The notes under the pieces: generated by a model
Seen by the model: only the letters and a program-made list of their open reading frames with translations
Database searches by the model: none
Told to the model about the DNA's origin: nothing
Assembly: GCA_963795825.1 (NCBI GenBank)
Contig: CAWCIW010000003.1
Location: 268,328 to 332,327, forward strand
Source of the DNA: BOG-908 sp963795825
Lineage (GTDB): Bacteria; Pseudomonadota; Alphaproteobacteria; Acetobacterales; Acetobacteraceae
DNA: 64,000 bases
Reading direction: 5' to 3'
Program-made: the position numbers and the translations under genes
Part shown: positions 53,218-63,357 of the stretch, piece after piece
Position numbering within the stretch: the stretch's first letter is position 1
Layout of the letters: the number at the start of each line of letters is the position of its first letter

Positions 53218-54969
53218 TCAGAACAGGCCGGCAACCAGTCCTGCCGGCGTCAGCGATATGCTGTTGGCCGCCGGCACTTTCGGCAGGCCCGGCATCGTCA
53301 TGATCTCCCCGCACACGGCGACGATGAACTCGGCACCCGCCGACAGCCGCACGTCGCGCACATGCAACGTATGGCCGCTCGGCGCGCCCAGTTTTTTCGG
53401 GTCGGTGCTGAAGCTGTACTGTGTCTTGGCGACGCAGACGGGCAGATGGCCGAAACCGTCCGCCTGCAATTCGTCGAACCGCTTGCGCACCGCGGCATCG
53501 GCCGTCACCTCGCCGGCATCGTAGATCTCCGTGGCGATGGTGCGCAGCTTGTCCCACGGAGTCATGTCGTCGGGGTATAGCATGCGGAACGCGCCGGGCG
53601 TGCGCTCGATCTGCTCGACGACGGCTGCCGCCAGATCCTGCGCGCCCACGCCGCCCAGCGCCCAGTGATCCGCCAGCACGCAACGCACGCCCAGCCCGGC
53701 GCAGAGCTTGTCCAGCATGGCCATCTCCGCATCGGTATCCGCGCTGAAGCGATTGACGGCCACGACCGGCGGCACGCCGAACTTGCGGATGTTGCGCACG
53801 TGGCGTTCCAGATTGGCGAAACCGCGCTGCACCGCCGCGCTGTCTTCCTGCTTGAGCGCATCCTTGGCCACGCCGCCATGCATCTTCAGGGCACGGATCG
53901 TGGCCACGATCACCACGGCGGAGGGCACCAGGCCAGCGCTGCGGCACTTGATGTCGAAAAACTTCTCCGCACCCAGATCGGCGCCGAACCCTGCTTCGGT
54001 GACCACGTAATCGGCCAGCTTCAGCGCGGTGCGCGTGGCGATCACGCTGTTGCAGCCATGGGCGATGTTGGCGAACGGCCCGCCATGGATGAAGGCCGGA
54101 TTATGCTCAAGCGTCTGCACCAGATTGGGCGACAGCGCATCGCGCAGCAGAACCGCCATCGCGCCGGCGGCATCGAGGTCGGCCGCACGGACCGGCTTGC
54201 GATCGCGCGTGGTGCCCACGATGATATTGGCCAGCCGGCGCTGCAGATCTGCCAGATCGCGGGACAGGCAGATGATCGCCATCACCTCGGAGGCCACCGT
54301 GATGTCGAAACCGTCCTCGCGCGGATAGCCGTTCGACACGCCACCGAGCGAGGAGACGATCTGGCGCAGCGCGCGGTCGTTCATGTCCAGCGCGCGGCGC
54401 CAGCTCACGCGCCTCACATCCAGCCCCAGCGCGTTGCCCCAGTAGATGTGGTTGTCCACCAGCGCGGCCAGCAGGTTGTTGGCCGACGTGATGGCGTGGA
54501 AATCGCCGGTGAAATGCAGGTTGATGTCCGTCATCGGCACCACCTGCGCGTAACCGCCGCCGGCCGCCCCACCCTTCATGCCGAAACACGGCCCGAGCGA
54601 AGGCTCGCGCAGGCAGGCCGCGGCTTTCTTGCCGATCCTGTTCAGCCCGTCCGACAGGCCGACGGTGGTTGTCGTCTTGCCCTCCCCGGCCGCCGTGGGC
54701 GTGATCGCGGTGACCAGGATGAGCTTGCCATCCGGCCTGCTGTCCAGCGACGCGATGAACGGCAGTTCCAGCTTGGCCTTGGTGTGGCCGTACGGTTGCA
54801 GATCGGCAGCCTGGATGCCGAGTTTGTCACGCGCCACGTCGATGATCGGCAGCAGGGTGGCAGCCTGCGCGATATCGGCATCCGACAAGGTGTGTCGATG
54901 CTGATCACGGCCCGGCGCTATGGCGCCGTCCGAGCCGTTGCTCACCGGCAAATCCACGAAGCCTCCCAT
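53218..54969 (-). CDS. ftfL: Formate–tetrahydrofolate ligase
   Basis: 583 residues, slightly longer than the usual 557. ATP-dependent formation of formyl-H4F from formate and H4F. P-loop TPTAAGEGKTTTTVG (about residues 95–110), REPSLGPCFGMKGGAAGGGYAQVVPM, FHAITSANNLLAALVDNHIYWGN, GCNSVIATRTALKLADYVVTEAGFGADLGAEKF, and the C-terminal CGEIMTMPGLPKVPAA. It heads the C1 cluster on the minus strand. The N-terminal 25 residues (after ATG 54969) are variable, and the start has no strong ribosome site, so it may begin somewhat downstream. Confidence 0.96.
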   Translation of the reverse strand: MGGFVDLPVSNGSDGAIAPGRDQHRHTLSDADIAQAATLLPIIDVARDKLGIQAADLQPYGHTKAKLELPFIASLDSRPDGKLILVTAITPTAAGEGKTTTTVGLSDGLNRIGKKAAACLREPSLGPCFGMKGGAAGGGYAQVVPMTDINLHFTGDFHAITSANNLLAALVDNHIYWGNALGLDVRRVSWRRALDMNDRALRQIVSSLGGVSNGYPREDGFDITVASEVMAIICLSRDLADLQRRLANIIVGTTRDRKPVRAADLDAAGAMAVLLRDALSPNLVQTLEHNPAFIHGGPFANIAHGCNSVIATRTALKLADYVVTEAGFGADLGAEKFFDIKCRSAGLVPSAVVIVATIRALKMHGGVAKDALKQEDSAAVQRGFANLERHVRNIRKFGVPPVVAVNRFSADTDAEMAMLDKLCAGLGVRCVLADHWALGGVGAQDLAAAVVEQIERTPGAFRMLYPDDMTPWDKLRTIATEIYDAGEVTADAAVRKRFDELQADGFGHLPVCVAKTQYSFSTDPKKLGAPSGHTLHVRDVRLSAGAEFIVAVCGEIMTMPGLPKVPAANSISLTPAGLVAGLF

Positions 54970-55360
54970 TCAGCAAAACGCTGCGCGGGAATTGAGATCA
55001 GAAAGCGGCGCCCGGTCAATAGATCGGAAACCGTGCACGCGGTTGCAGCACACGGGCACCGGCCGCCTGTTCAACCTGCGCGGTCGCAGCATCGCCTGGC
55101 TGCCCGGAGCGAACGGGATGCACCTTGTTGGCCGTCCGGTGGGCCCGCGCCCGGGCAATTTCGGCGGCCTCGCCCAGGATTGCCGCCGGTCACGATCTCG
55201 CGCCCGGCCGGCCGCTTTGTGCCACCCGGACCGCGCGCGTTCTCGAACACCGCGTTCCGGTAGGTGCGAAACGCGGCCGCAGGGCCTCGCCGAACGCCAC
55301 GGCCCTGGTGGCGATCACATTCCGCGCCGAAAGCGAACGAAGACGATCCATCCGTCCTAA
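54970..55360. other. Gene-free stretch between ftfL and the symporter
   Basis: Divergent promoter region of ftfL (minus) and the symporter gene (plus). I see no supported reading frame; apparent frames on both strands look like shadows of GC-rich DNA. No riboswitch pattern is evident upstream of ftfL. Confidence 0.4.
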
Positions 55361-55372
55361 GCAATCGATTGC
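55361..55372. promoter_or_regulatory. LacI-type operator upstream of the symporter gene
   Basis: Perfect 12-bp palindrome GCAATCGATTGC, 70 bp before the GTG start of the symporter. The same motif occurs in front of the TonB receptor (58231) and, with one change, of the GH68 gene (62984). Predicted site of the LacI-family protein encoded at 57077–58090. Confidence 0.75.
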
Positions 55373-55441
55373 GGTCGAAAGCGGTCCGTGCGAGCGTGCC
55401 ACCCCAATGGGTGGATACACGCCCAAGCAGGAGGCGCGTCA

Positions 55442-57052
55442 GTGGCCGACCAACCATCCTGGGCCCCCGCGGTCAACACCATGGCGCCGATCGACTGGCT
55501 TGCCGTCGTGGGCTACCTCATCGCGATCATCGCCTACGGTATCGCGATGTCGCGCAACCGGGCCGGTGTTAACGAGTATTTCCTTGCCTCGCGCGGATCG
55601 ACATGGCCCACGATCGGCCTGGCACTGCTTGCCTCCAACATTTCGTCCACCACGCTCATCGGACTATCCGGCGCTGCTTACGCCTTCGGCATCGCGGTCT
55701 ACGACTACGAATGGATGGCGGGCGTCGTGCTGGCGTTCTTCTGCGTGTTCTTCCTGCCATACCTCCTCCGCTCGCAGGTCTACACGATGCCGGAATGGCT
55801 GGAGCGGCGGTATGATCGCCCGACGCGTATCTATTTCACGTTGCTGACCATCTTTCTCAACATCGTCGTCGATGCATCGGGCACCCTGTTCGGTGGCGCG
55901 CTGATGCTCAGGCTGATCCTGCCCGGCGTGCCGCTCGGATGGATCATCGCCGGCCTGGCGATACTGGCGGGAACCTACACCGTGCTGGGCGGGCTGCGCG
56001 CGGTGATGCGTACGGAGGTGGTGCAGGCCGTGCTGCTGCTCGCGGCCTCCGTCGTCATTTCGCTGTTCGCTTTCGACAAGGCAGGCGGCTGGTCGCATGT
56101 CATGGCCGCCGTTCCAGCAGCCAAACTTCACCTGATCCTGCCTGCCAGCAATGCGGGATTGCCTTGGACGGGACTGATTACGGGAGTCCCGCTGATCGGC
56201 TTCTATTTCTGGTGCACCAACCAGTTCATGATGCAGCGCGTGCTCTCCGCGCGGGACGAAAACCATGGCCGTTGGGGCATGCTCTTCGCAGGTGCGCTGA
56301 AGCTGCCCGTGCTGTTCCTGATGGTGCTGCCAGGCAGTTGCGCGCTGCTGCTGTTCCCGCATCTGGACCGGGCGGACGAGGTCTATCCCACGCTCGTGTT
56401 TTCCTTGCTGCCGCACGGTCTGATCGGCATCGTGGTGGCCGGCTTCCTTGCCGCTTTGATGTCGGCCGTGGCCAGCACGTTCAATTCCGCCTCCACGCTG
56501 GTCACGATGGATCTGCTGCGCGTCGCATATCCCGCGATCTCAGGGCGCGGACTGGTGCAAGCCGGGCAGGCCGCAACGCTCGTGATCATGGCGCTCACCG
56601 TCGTCTGGGCGCCGAACATCGCCAAATTCGCGAGCTTGTGGCAATACCTGCAAAGTATATTGGCCTATGTCGTCCCGCCTGTCGTCGCCATCTTCATCGG
56701 CGGGCAATTCTGGCTGCGGGCGAATGCGCGTGGCGCGCATGTGGCACTTGGCGTGGGCCTGCTCTTCGGCGCCCTGCTCTTATATGCGAACACCGCGGCC
56801 GCGCATCCCCTGGGATTGCATTTCCTGCTGGTGGCGCCTGCTGTTTTTGTGGTCAGCGTGCTGGCCCTGATAGGCGGCAGCCTGCTGCCCGGCGGTGTGG
56901 AAAAGCCGGCGACCAGGTCGATCGTGTGGACCACCGCGCATTTCCGCGAAGAGACGGCGGCGATGGCCGGCACCGCCGCCTGGAAGGATTACCGCATCCT
57001 GGCGGCGCTGCTGCTCGGCACCACGCTCGGCATCGTACTCTGGTTCCGGTAA
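55442..57052 (+). CDS. Sodium:solute symporter (SSS family), probable sugar transporter
   Basis: 536 residues from GTG 55442, chosen because AGGAGG lies at 55429–55434, 7 nt upstream; the ATG at 55481 is the alternative. About 13–14 TM helices; SSS marks are FLASRGSTWPTIGLALLASNISSTTLIGLSGAAYAFGI (helices 1–3) and GIVVAGFLAALMSAVASTFNSASTLVTMDL (helix 8–9 region). It imports a solute with sodium. Its gene cluster (LacI regulator, GH68, fructokinase, TonB receptor) suggests sucrose or fructose as substrate. A LacI-type operator lies in its promoter. The gene converges on lacI. Confidence 0.9.
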   Translation: MADQPSWAPAVNTMAPIDWLAVVGYLIAIIAYGIAMSRNRAGVNEYFLASRGSTWPTIGLALLASNISSTTLIGLSGAAYAFGIAVYDYEWMAGVVLAFFCVFFLPYLLRSQVYTMPEWLERRYDRPTRIYFTLLTIFLNIVVDASGTLFGGALMLRLILPGVPLGWIIAGLAILAGTYTVLGGLRAVMRTEVVQAVLLLAASVVISLFAFDKAGGWSHVMAAVPAAKLHLILPASNAGLPWTGLITGVPLIGFYFWCTNQFMMQRVLSARDENHGRWGMLFAGALKLPVLFLMVLPGSCALLLFPHLDRADEVYPTLVFSLLPHGLIGIVVAGFLAALMSAVASTFNSASTLVTMDLLRVAYPAISGRGLVQAGQAATLVIMALTVVWAPNIAKFASLWQYLQSILAYVVPPVVAIFIGGQFWLRANARGAHVALGVGLLFGALLLYANTAAAHPLGLHFLLVAPAVFVVSVLALIGGSLLPGGVEKPATRSIVWTTAHFREETAAMAGTAAWKDYRILAALLLGTTLGIVLWFR

Positions 57053-57076
57053 TCCGACGCTGCCGAGAGCGGCGTC

Positions 57077-58090
57077 CTACCCTCGACCCTGAACACTCAA
57101 CTCGCGCACCACCAGCACTGGCTTGATCTGCGAGGAGCGGGCCGGCCGCCCGTCGATCTTGGCGAGGAGCGCCTCGACGAGCAATTCGGCGCCGCTTCCG
57201 ATCTCCTGCCGTATCGTGGACAGGGTCGGCTGGGTGTGGGCGGCCAGCCCGATATCGTCGAAGCCGACCACACCCACATCCCCGGGCACCGAACGCCCGG
57301 CCAAAGCGAGCACCTGGAGCGCGGCCAGCGCGATCACGTCCGAGGCCGCCACGATCCCGTCGAAGCCCGCATTGCCATCCAACAGCGCCCGCGCGGCGGC
57401 CCTGGCCTCGTCTGGCGCGAAGCCGCTCGCCACCGTCAGGCGGGTTTGCACCTTCACGCCGGCCCTGGCGTGCGCGCGCAGGTAGCCCTGGTGCCGCTGG
57501 CTGATTTCCGGCAGGCGCACATCGCCCAGGAAGGCGATCCGGCGCCTGCCGCCCTCCAGCAGGTGGGAGGCCGCGAGATCGCCACCGGCAACATTGTCCG
57601 ACCCGACGGTCACGTAACCCTGGCGCGGCAGCTTCGCCCCCCACACCACCAACGGCATCCCGGCACTTGCCGCCGACGCGATCTGCGCATGCTCGATGCT
57701 CTGGCCGATCAGGATGAGGCCGTCCGCACGACGGGAACTTTGGAATTGCGTGAGCCAGCCCGCCGACCGCGAGGCGATCTTGGAGAGGACGAGATCGTAG
57801 CCGTGCTCGGTGACCGAATCCGCCAGATGGCCGACCATTTCCATGAAGAACGGGTCGGACAGAGGTTGGCGCAGATCGTGCTGCAGGGGCACGAGGACGG
57901 CGATCAGCATCGAACGCTTCATGCGCAGGCCGCGTGCCGCCTGGTTGACCACGTAGCCGTGCTCGCGCACGACGGCCTGGATGCGCTCCCTGGTCGCGGA
58001 AGCAACGGTGATGCTGCCGGCCAAAGCGCGGGAGACCGTGGACTTGTTGACGCCGGACAGGCGGGCGATTTCGTCCATGGTGATCGGCAT
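57077..58090 (-). CDS. LacI-family transcriptional regulator of the sucrose locus
   Basis: 337 residues from ATG 58090 with CGGAG upstream. N-terminal HTH and hinge: PITMDEIARLSGVNKSTVSRALAGSITVASATRERIQAVVREHGYVVNQAARGL, the standard LacI pattern. The sugar-binding domain follows (LIAVLVPL, DGLILIG, GFDGIVAASDVIALAALQVL, GDVGVVGFDDIGLAAHTQPTLSTIRQ). Divergent from the TonB receptor. Palindromes GCAATCGATTGC-type in three promoters of the locus are its predicted operators. The effector is probably sucrose or a fructose phosphate (inference). Confidence 0.92.
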   Translation of the reverse strand: MPITMDEIARLSGVNKSTVSRALAGSITVASATRERIQAVVREHGYVVNQAARGLRMKRSMLIAVLVPLQHDLRQPLSDPFFMEMVGHLADSVTEHGYDLVLSKIASRSAGWLTQFQSSRRADGLILIGQSIEHAQIASAASAGMPLVVWGAKLPRQGYVTVGSDNVAGGDLAASHLLEGGRRRIAFLGDVRLPEISQRHQGYLRAHARAGVKVQTRLTVASGFAPDEARAAARALLDGNAGFDGIVAASDVIALAALQVLALAGRSVPGDVGVVGFDDIGLAAHTQPTLSTIRQEIGSGAELLVEALLAKIDGRPARSSQIKPVLVVRELSVQGRG

Positions 58091-58230
58091 TGAACACTCC
58101 GGCAGGCTTGGCTTGCCCGCGGTCATAATACACCAGGCCTTCGCGCGCCTAGCACGGCCGCGTTCAAGCGGCGGGTGCGCAGCCTAGGGGCCGTCTCCGC
58201 CGCGCCGTTGCAAGAGCACCCAACGAAAAT

Positions 58231-58255
58231 GCAATCGATTGTTGCAATGCATTGC
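58231..58255. promoter_or_regulatory. Tandem LacI-type operators upstream of the TonB receptor
   Basis: GCAATCGATTGT (58231–58242) and the perfect palindrome GCAATGCATTGC (58244–58255), with centres 13 bp apart, in the 239-bp region between lacI and the receptor gene. They may control both genes. Confidence 0.75.
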
Positions 58256-58329
58256 CGGTTGTGAAAGGTTTCCCTTACGAGCGCCAGTCAATGGCGCCGG
58301 CGCAACGCGCATCGGGTTGGGAGACGCAC

Positions 58330-60847
58330 ATGACCACCATCGGCCGCCGCCGCTTGCCACGATTCGCACTCAAGACAGCACTGCTCCTGGGCGCGGCTTT
58401 TCCCGCCGCGGCGCAGGTGCCGCCAGGCCCCCTGCCGGCCGCCTCGCCCGATACCAGCGCCCCCGCCGCGGCCGCGCAGGCGCCCGCCAGCAAGCAACCG
58501 GGTGCCGTGGGCCTTGAGGAGGTGATAGTCACCGCGCGGGCCACGCCGCAGACCAAGCTCAGGAGCAGCGTGTCGGTAACCACGCTGAGTGCGGCCACGA
58601 TCGCGCAATCCGATCCGTCATCGGCCGCCGACGTGCTGCGCGACGTGCCGGGCATTCGCGCCGAGGCATCGGGCGGCGAAGGCAACGCCAATATCGCCGT
58701 GCGCGGCTTGCCGGTTGCCACAGGCGGCTCGAAATACGCCCAGTTCCAGGAAGACGGTTTGCCGATCGTGCAATTCGGCGACATCGATTTTGCCACGGCC
58801 GACCAGTTCCTGCGCGTGGATGCCACGCTGGATCACCTCGAAGTGGTGCGGGGCGGATCGGCCAGCACGTTCACCAGCGACGCGCCCGGCGCCGTGTTCA
58901 ATTTCATCGACAAGACGGGCGACGTGGCGGGTGGCACGATATCGACAGAGCAGGGCCTGAGTTACGACCAGCACCGTTTCGATTTCAACTACGGCGCCCC
59001 GCTTGGCAACGGATGGTTCTTCGACGCGGGCGGCTTCTATCGCGAAGGCGAAGGGCCGCGCAGCGCGGACATGACGACGCAGAACGGCGGCCAGTTCAAA
59101 GGCAACCTCACCAAGAAGTTCGACGACGGCTTCGTCCGGCTCTACGTGAAATACCTCAACGACACGTCGCCCGCCTTCCTGCCCGTGCCGATCTCGATCA
59201 CCGGCAATCCGAAGGACCCGAACATCAATCCGGTGAGCGGCTTCAGCCCGCAATACGGCACGTTCCTCTCGCCGAATTTCAGGAAGGATACGTTCTACGA
59301 CCATAACGGGGCCTACGGCACGCAGAACCTCAATTCCGGCTATGAGTTCGCGGGACTTGTCGGTGGGCGGCGAGATCAATTACGACGTCTATGACGGCCT
59401 GATCGTGGACGACAAGTTCCGCGCGTCACGCATCGATGGCGCGTTCGTGGGCATCTATCCGGCGACCGTCGAAGGCGCGCAGGACCTCGCGAACTCGGTC
59501 GCCGGCGGCCCTGGCGCCACGCTGCGCTACGCCAGCGGCCCGCTCGCGGGAACCAGCATCGCCAATGCCGGCGCGCTCTCCGGAAATGGGTTGCTGTCGC
59601 AGAACACGTTGTTCAACACCACGCTCAACAATCTCGACAACCTGACCAACGACGCGCAGTTGCGCAAGCATCTATCCTACGCCGATATCGGCAATTTCGA
59701 TCTCACTCTGGGGTATTTTCATTCCACCCAGGAGATCGTCGAGGACTGGCACTGGAACTCCTATCTGGAAACCGTGCAGGGCCGCGATGCCAAGCTCATC
59801 GATGTGGTCAACAGCGCCGGCAAACTCGTCACCAATCGCGGGATCGTCGGCTACAACGCAGGCTTCGGCAATACCGATCGCTATTACAGCCTGCGCTACA
59901 ACACGGACGCACCCTATGCTGCGGCCACCTGGCAACGCGGACCGCTGAACCTGGACGCCAGCGTGCGCTATGATATCTCGACGGCTGCCGGCAGCTACAC
60001 GGGCGCCACCGCGACCCTCTTCGACACCTTCAACCCCGCGATCCCCCTGCTCGCCGGCTACCAGATCAATCCCGCAACCGCAGCACCGGTGAACTACGCC
60101 AAGGGATATGTGGACTACTCGATCGGCCTGAACTACCTGATCGATCCGAGCCTTGCCGTGTTCGTGCGTGGCAGCCAGGGCGGCCGTGCCAATGCTGAGC
60201 GTATCCTGTTCGGCGGCGGCGTGGATCCTTCCGGCGGCGTGGCCCAGGACGTGGCTATCGATGTCGTCCAGCAGATCGAGGGCGGCGTGAAATACCGCAA
60301 CCAGTTCGGCAGCATCTTCGCCACCGCCTTCTACGCGCACACCAAAGAGACGAATGCGGACATCACCGACCGGTTGCAGCCGTTCGTAGCCGCCAGCTAT
60401 GGCGCCGAGGGTCTCGAGATCCAGAGCAATTTGCATTATGGGAATTTCAGCATCGCGCTCGGCGCCACCTACACGCATTCGCGCATCGTCGCCGACCAGA
60501 TCACCCCGGCCGACACCGGAAACGTGCCGCAACGGCAAGCCGATTTCGTCTGGCAGATCACGCCGGGGTATTATGCGGACAGCTACAATTTCGGTGTGAA
60601 CATCATCGGCACGACGAGCAGCTATGCCGACGACGCCAACGATCTGGTGATGCCCGGCTACACGGAGGTGAACCTGTTCGCCAATTACCTGATCACGCCG
60701 GCATTGGACCTGTCCTTTCGGATGAACAATGCGGGCAACGTGATCGGCCTTACCGAGATAGACAATGCGCCAGGCAGGAATGGCATAGCGACGGCGCGCT
60801 CGATCGATGGACGCACCGCGAAAGTGGGGCTGTCCTACAAGTTCTGA
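58330..60847 (+). pseudogene. TonB-dependent outer-membrane receptor (one frame break)
   Basis: About 838 codons. ATG 58330 follows GGGAG. Signal peptide (LPRFALKTALLLGAAFPAAAQ), TonB box region (EEVIVTARA), plug domain (SSAADVLRDVPGIRAEAS, VRGLPVATGG, LDHLEVVRGGSAS), then a 22-strand barrel ending in the terminal aromatic SYKF. The frame breaks near 59345–59360: the first part ends in SGYEFA, the second resumes at RDLSVGGEINYDVYDG in another frame. The two parts fit without loss, so an assembly indel is likely. The substrate is probably sucrose or a fructooligosaccharide, judged by the locus. Confidence 0.85.
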
Positions 60848-61788
60848 GCGCGGGGCACCGCACCGCCGCGGCGGGAAAAGGCCCGCAGTGCGGCGCGTGT
60901 CGGCATGGCGGCGCCAGGCTGCGTACAGGCCAGTGCGCTGGCGGCGACGGCGACCGACAGTATCCGCTCGATCGCGGCGGCGGACAGGGTTGCGAGCGCC
61001 CTGCCCGTCAGCGCATCATGCGCGGCGCAGGCCCATAGCAGGGCAGCCTGGAAGGCATCGCCCGCGCCTATGGTGTCGGCCACGACGACGCCATGCCCAC
61101 GGCAGCTCGTGGTGCGGCTTTGCGAGAACGCCGCGGCGCCCGATGGTCCGTCCGTCACGACGACGAGGCGCGCCGTGCCCGCCAGCCAGCGCGCGGCCAC
61201 ACGCGCCGGCGCTTCGCCGGGATAGAGGAACGCCAGATCCTCGGTGCTGACCTTGATGAGATCGCTGCAGGCGGCGATCGGCTCCACGCGCTGGCGCCAG
61301 GCCTGGGCATCCGGGATGATCGAAGGGCGGGGATTAGGATCGTAGCAGATGAGCCGAACGTCCCGCTGCGCCCGCAGGAGGGCCAGCAAGGCGGGTGCCG
61401 AGGGGCCGAACGCGGCACCGACCGAGCCTGCATGTATCGCCCGTATCGAGGGCGGGAGCGCGCCAGGGACCGTGTAGGCCGCGCCGTCCCGCAGCCCGTA
61501 AAAGGCGTAATCGGGCACGCCGTCGGGGCGCATGGTGACCAAGGCGAGGCTGGTGACCTCGCACGATGCAGTGGCCAGGGTGGTATCCACACCCTCCGCC
61601 GCAAGGCTGGCGCGCATCGCCGCACCGAGCGCGTCGTTGCCGATCGATCCCAGGAAGGCCGCGCGCTGCCCGAGCCGGGCCAGGCCGATGGCGACGTTGA
61701 GCGGCGATCCGCCGAGCTGGGCCGCAAATTGCAGGCCTGGCCCCTGTTGCAGGAGATCGTAGAGCGCCTCGCCGCAGCACAGGAACAT
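60835..61788 (-). CDS. PfkB-family sugar kinase, probable fructokinase
   Basis: 317 residues from ATG 61788; a TTG at 61809 would add seven residues. Ribokinase fold: N-terminal FLCCGEALYDLL and GGSPLNVAIGLARLG, C-terminal signature DTIGAGDAFQAALLW with the catalytic Asp. It is the second gene behind GH68 (39-bp gap) and would phosphorylate the fructose released from sucrose. Its 3' end overlaps the TonB-receptor stop by 13 bp (convergent). Confidence 0.9.
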   Translation of the reverse strand: MFLCCGEALYDLLQQGPGLQFAAQLGGSPLNVAIGLARLGQRAAFLGSIGNDALGAAMRASLAAEGVDTTLATASCEVTSLALVTMRPDGVPDYAFYGLRDGAAYTVPGALPPSIRAIHAGSVGAAFGPSAPALLALLRAQRDVRLICYDPNPRPSIIPDAQAWRQRVEPIAACSDLIKVSTEDLAFLYPGEAPARVAARWLAGTARLVVVTDGPSGAAAFSQSRTTSCRGHGVVVADTIGAGDAFQAALLWACAAHDALTGRALATLSAAAIERILSVAVAASALACTQPGAAMPTRAALRAFSRRGGAVPRAQNL

Positions 61789-61827
61789 CGCGTCGGACTT
61801 TCGCGTCAATACCGTCGGGCTGTAGGC

Positions 61828-62965
61828 TCAGGGCGCGATGCGCGCCGTCTCGCCGGCCAGCGCCAGCCTGAAGCGTGGCGCCGGCACCCCGCCGAACTGC
61901 GCACGTAGCAGGGTGCGGTCGCGCGCCAGGCTTCTGCCCTGCAGGCCCCAGTAATCGATGAAGCTCACGACTTCGAGCGTCGGCAGCACCAGCCAGCTAT
62001 AGGTCTGCGCCGGCTCTTCCACGGGATTGCCGCATACCAGGCCGCTGCCGTTCAGCGGGCGGTAGGGTCCGGGAAAGCGGGAGGCGACGGCACCGTAGAG
62101 ACCGTTCGGCCCGGCCGCGACATCGGGTGAGAACGTGTGCGTCTGCGTCGACCAAAACAGGTAGTAGAGGCCGTCGCTGACGACCACATGGGGCCGCTCC
62201 AGCTCGTTGTTCACACCGTCCGCTTGCAGCAGGGGCGGCTGGAGCTGCCATGAGGACAGGTCCGGAGCCTGTGGCGCGCGCAAACCCGACGCAGCCGTTG
62301 AACGCGCTTTGCGAGCGCCCGAGCGACCCGGCGAACAGCAGGTAGCTGGCGCCGTCCGCAGGGTCCTGGAAATAGGCGGGGTCCCGAAAGGCCTTGATCG
62401 TGCCGGGTGCGCCATCGGCCTGATCGACGCGCATGTAGGTATCGGCGTCGCTTGTGACCGACTTTGCCGGCACCGACCAGCCGGTGATGGATGGCGTGGC
62501 GCCGGCGAGGTCCAGTGTGCCGGTCGATTGGAACAGCCGCTGCTCGAACGTGGTCGCCGGCTCGTCGCGGCGGCCGGCGGCGGTGTAGAACAGTGTTACG
62601 CTCGCCGATTGCCGGTCGAATATGGCCGAGCCTGCCCATTCGCGGCTGCCGGGCGACAAGCCGTCGGGCAATGCGTTGCCGCAATCCCGCCATCCATCCG
62701 CCTTGTGCAACATCAGCCGTATGCGTGCGACCGCGTGCCGGTCCACCGGATCGGGTAGGCTGGGGGCGGAGAGGATGAACCAGAGCGTTCCGCCGTCGAC
62801 CACGCACAGATCGCCGTCGCGCGACGTGAGCGGCCACATGTCCCACAGATCCAGGCCGTTCAGATGGCCCACGACGTCTTTCGGGCCGATCAGCGGTATG
62901 CGGCTGCTGGTTCCCGGCGAGAGCTTCGCCAGGTGTTCGCCCGTCCAGGCCGAAGCTGAAATCAT
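61828..62965 (-). pseudogene. GH68 beta-fructofuranosidase/levansucrase (one frame break)
   Basis: About 379 codons. GH68 five-bladed propeller: nucleophile Asp in LWDMWPL, EWAGSA, transition-state Asp in FRDP, and acid/base Glu in ELERPH; also QTYSW near the end. All three catalytic acids are present, but the third is in a different frame because of a break near 62270–62285. If this is real the enzyme is dead; an assembly indel is the more likely reason. No signal peptide follows ATG 62965, so the enzyme may be cytoplasmic and hydrolyse imported sucrose, or be secreted without a peptide as known for some GH68. Operator at 62984. Confidence 0.85.
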
Positions 62966-62983
62966 GACCTGCACCCGAGTTGT

Positions 62984-62995
62984 GCAACCGATTGT
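62984..62995. promoter_or_regulatory. LacI-type operator upstream of the GH68–fructokinase operon
   Basis: GCAACCGATTGT, one change from the palindromic GCAATCGATTGT form, 19 bp upstream of the GH68 start on the minus strand. The position would block transcription. Confidence 0.7.
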
Positions 62996-63000
62996 ATACC

Positions 63001-63357
63001 GGGCGTAGCCGGTGTCCAGTTGGGAAGGTTGCAGACTGACCGGTCTATCGGTCGGCACGACAGGTTGCGCTCTCCGGCGTTGTGAGCGTCACCCGGCGGG
63101 TCGTGCGTATCAGCGCCGCGTGCCGGGATGCTTCTCGCGTTCGTTCACCTTGCGGCTGAGGGTCGCCAGCGGCACACGACGAAATCGGCTGGTTGCAGTA
63201 AAACTGCCGGCGCCGACGATGCTGAGACCACCGACCCAGCCTCATACCAAACGACGAGAACCAATCTCCCAACTATACAGAATTATCCTCGCGTTGGAGA
63301 GAGACTATCTCGTCGGAAGCGGCGGCCACTGGGCTCGCGACACAAGGAGAAGCAGAT
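63001..63357. other. Gene-free stretch right of the sucrose locus
   Basis: No supported reading frame. The composition is lower in GC than upstream. At its right end lies a good ribosome site (AAGGAGAAGCAGAT) belonging to the truncated gene that follows. Confidence 0.35.

Noticed and set aside
51626..53524. Long plus-strand frame opposite sgaA and ftfL
   Set aside because: Shadow of well-identified minus-strand enzymes with conserved catalytic motifs.
54970..55360. Possible riboswitch upstream of ftfL
   Set aside because: I looked for conserved folate- or glycine-type cores and saw none; only scattered GC-rich stems.
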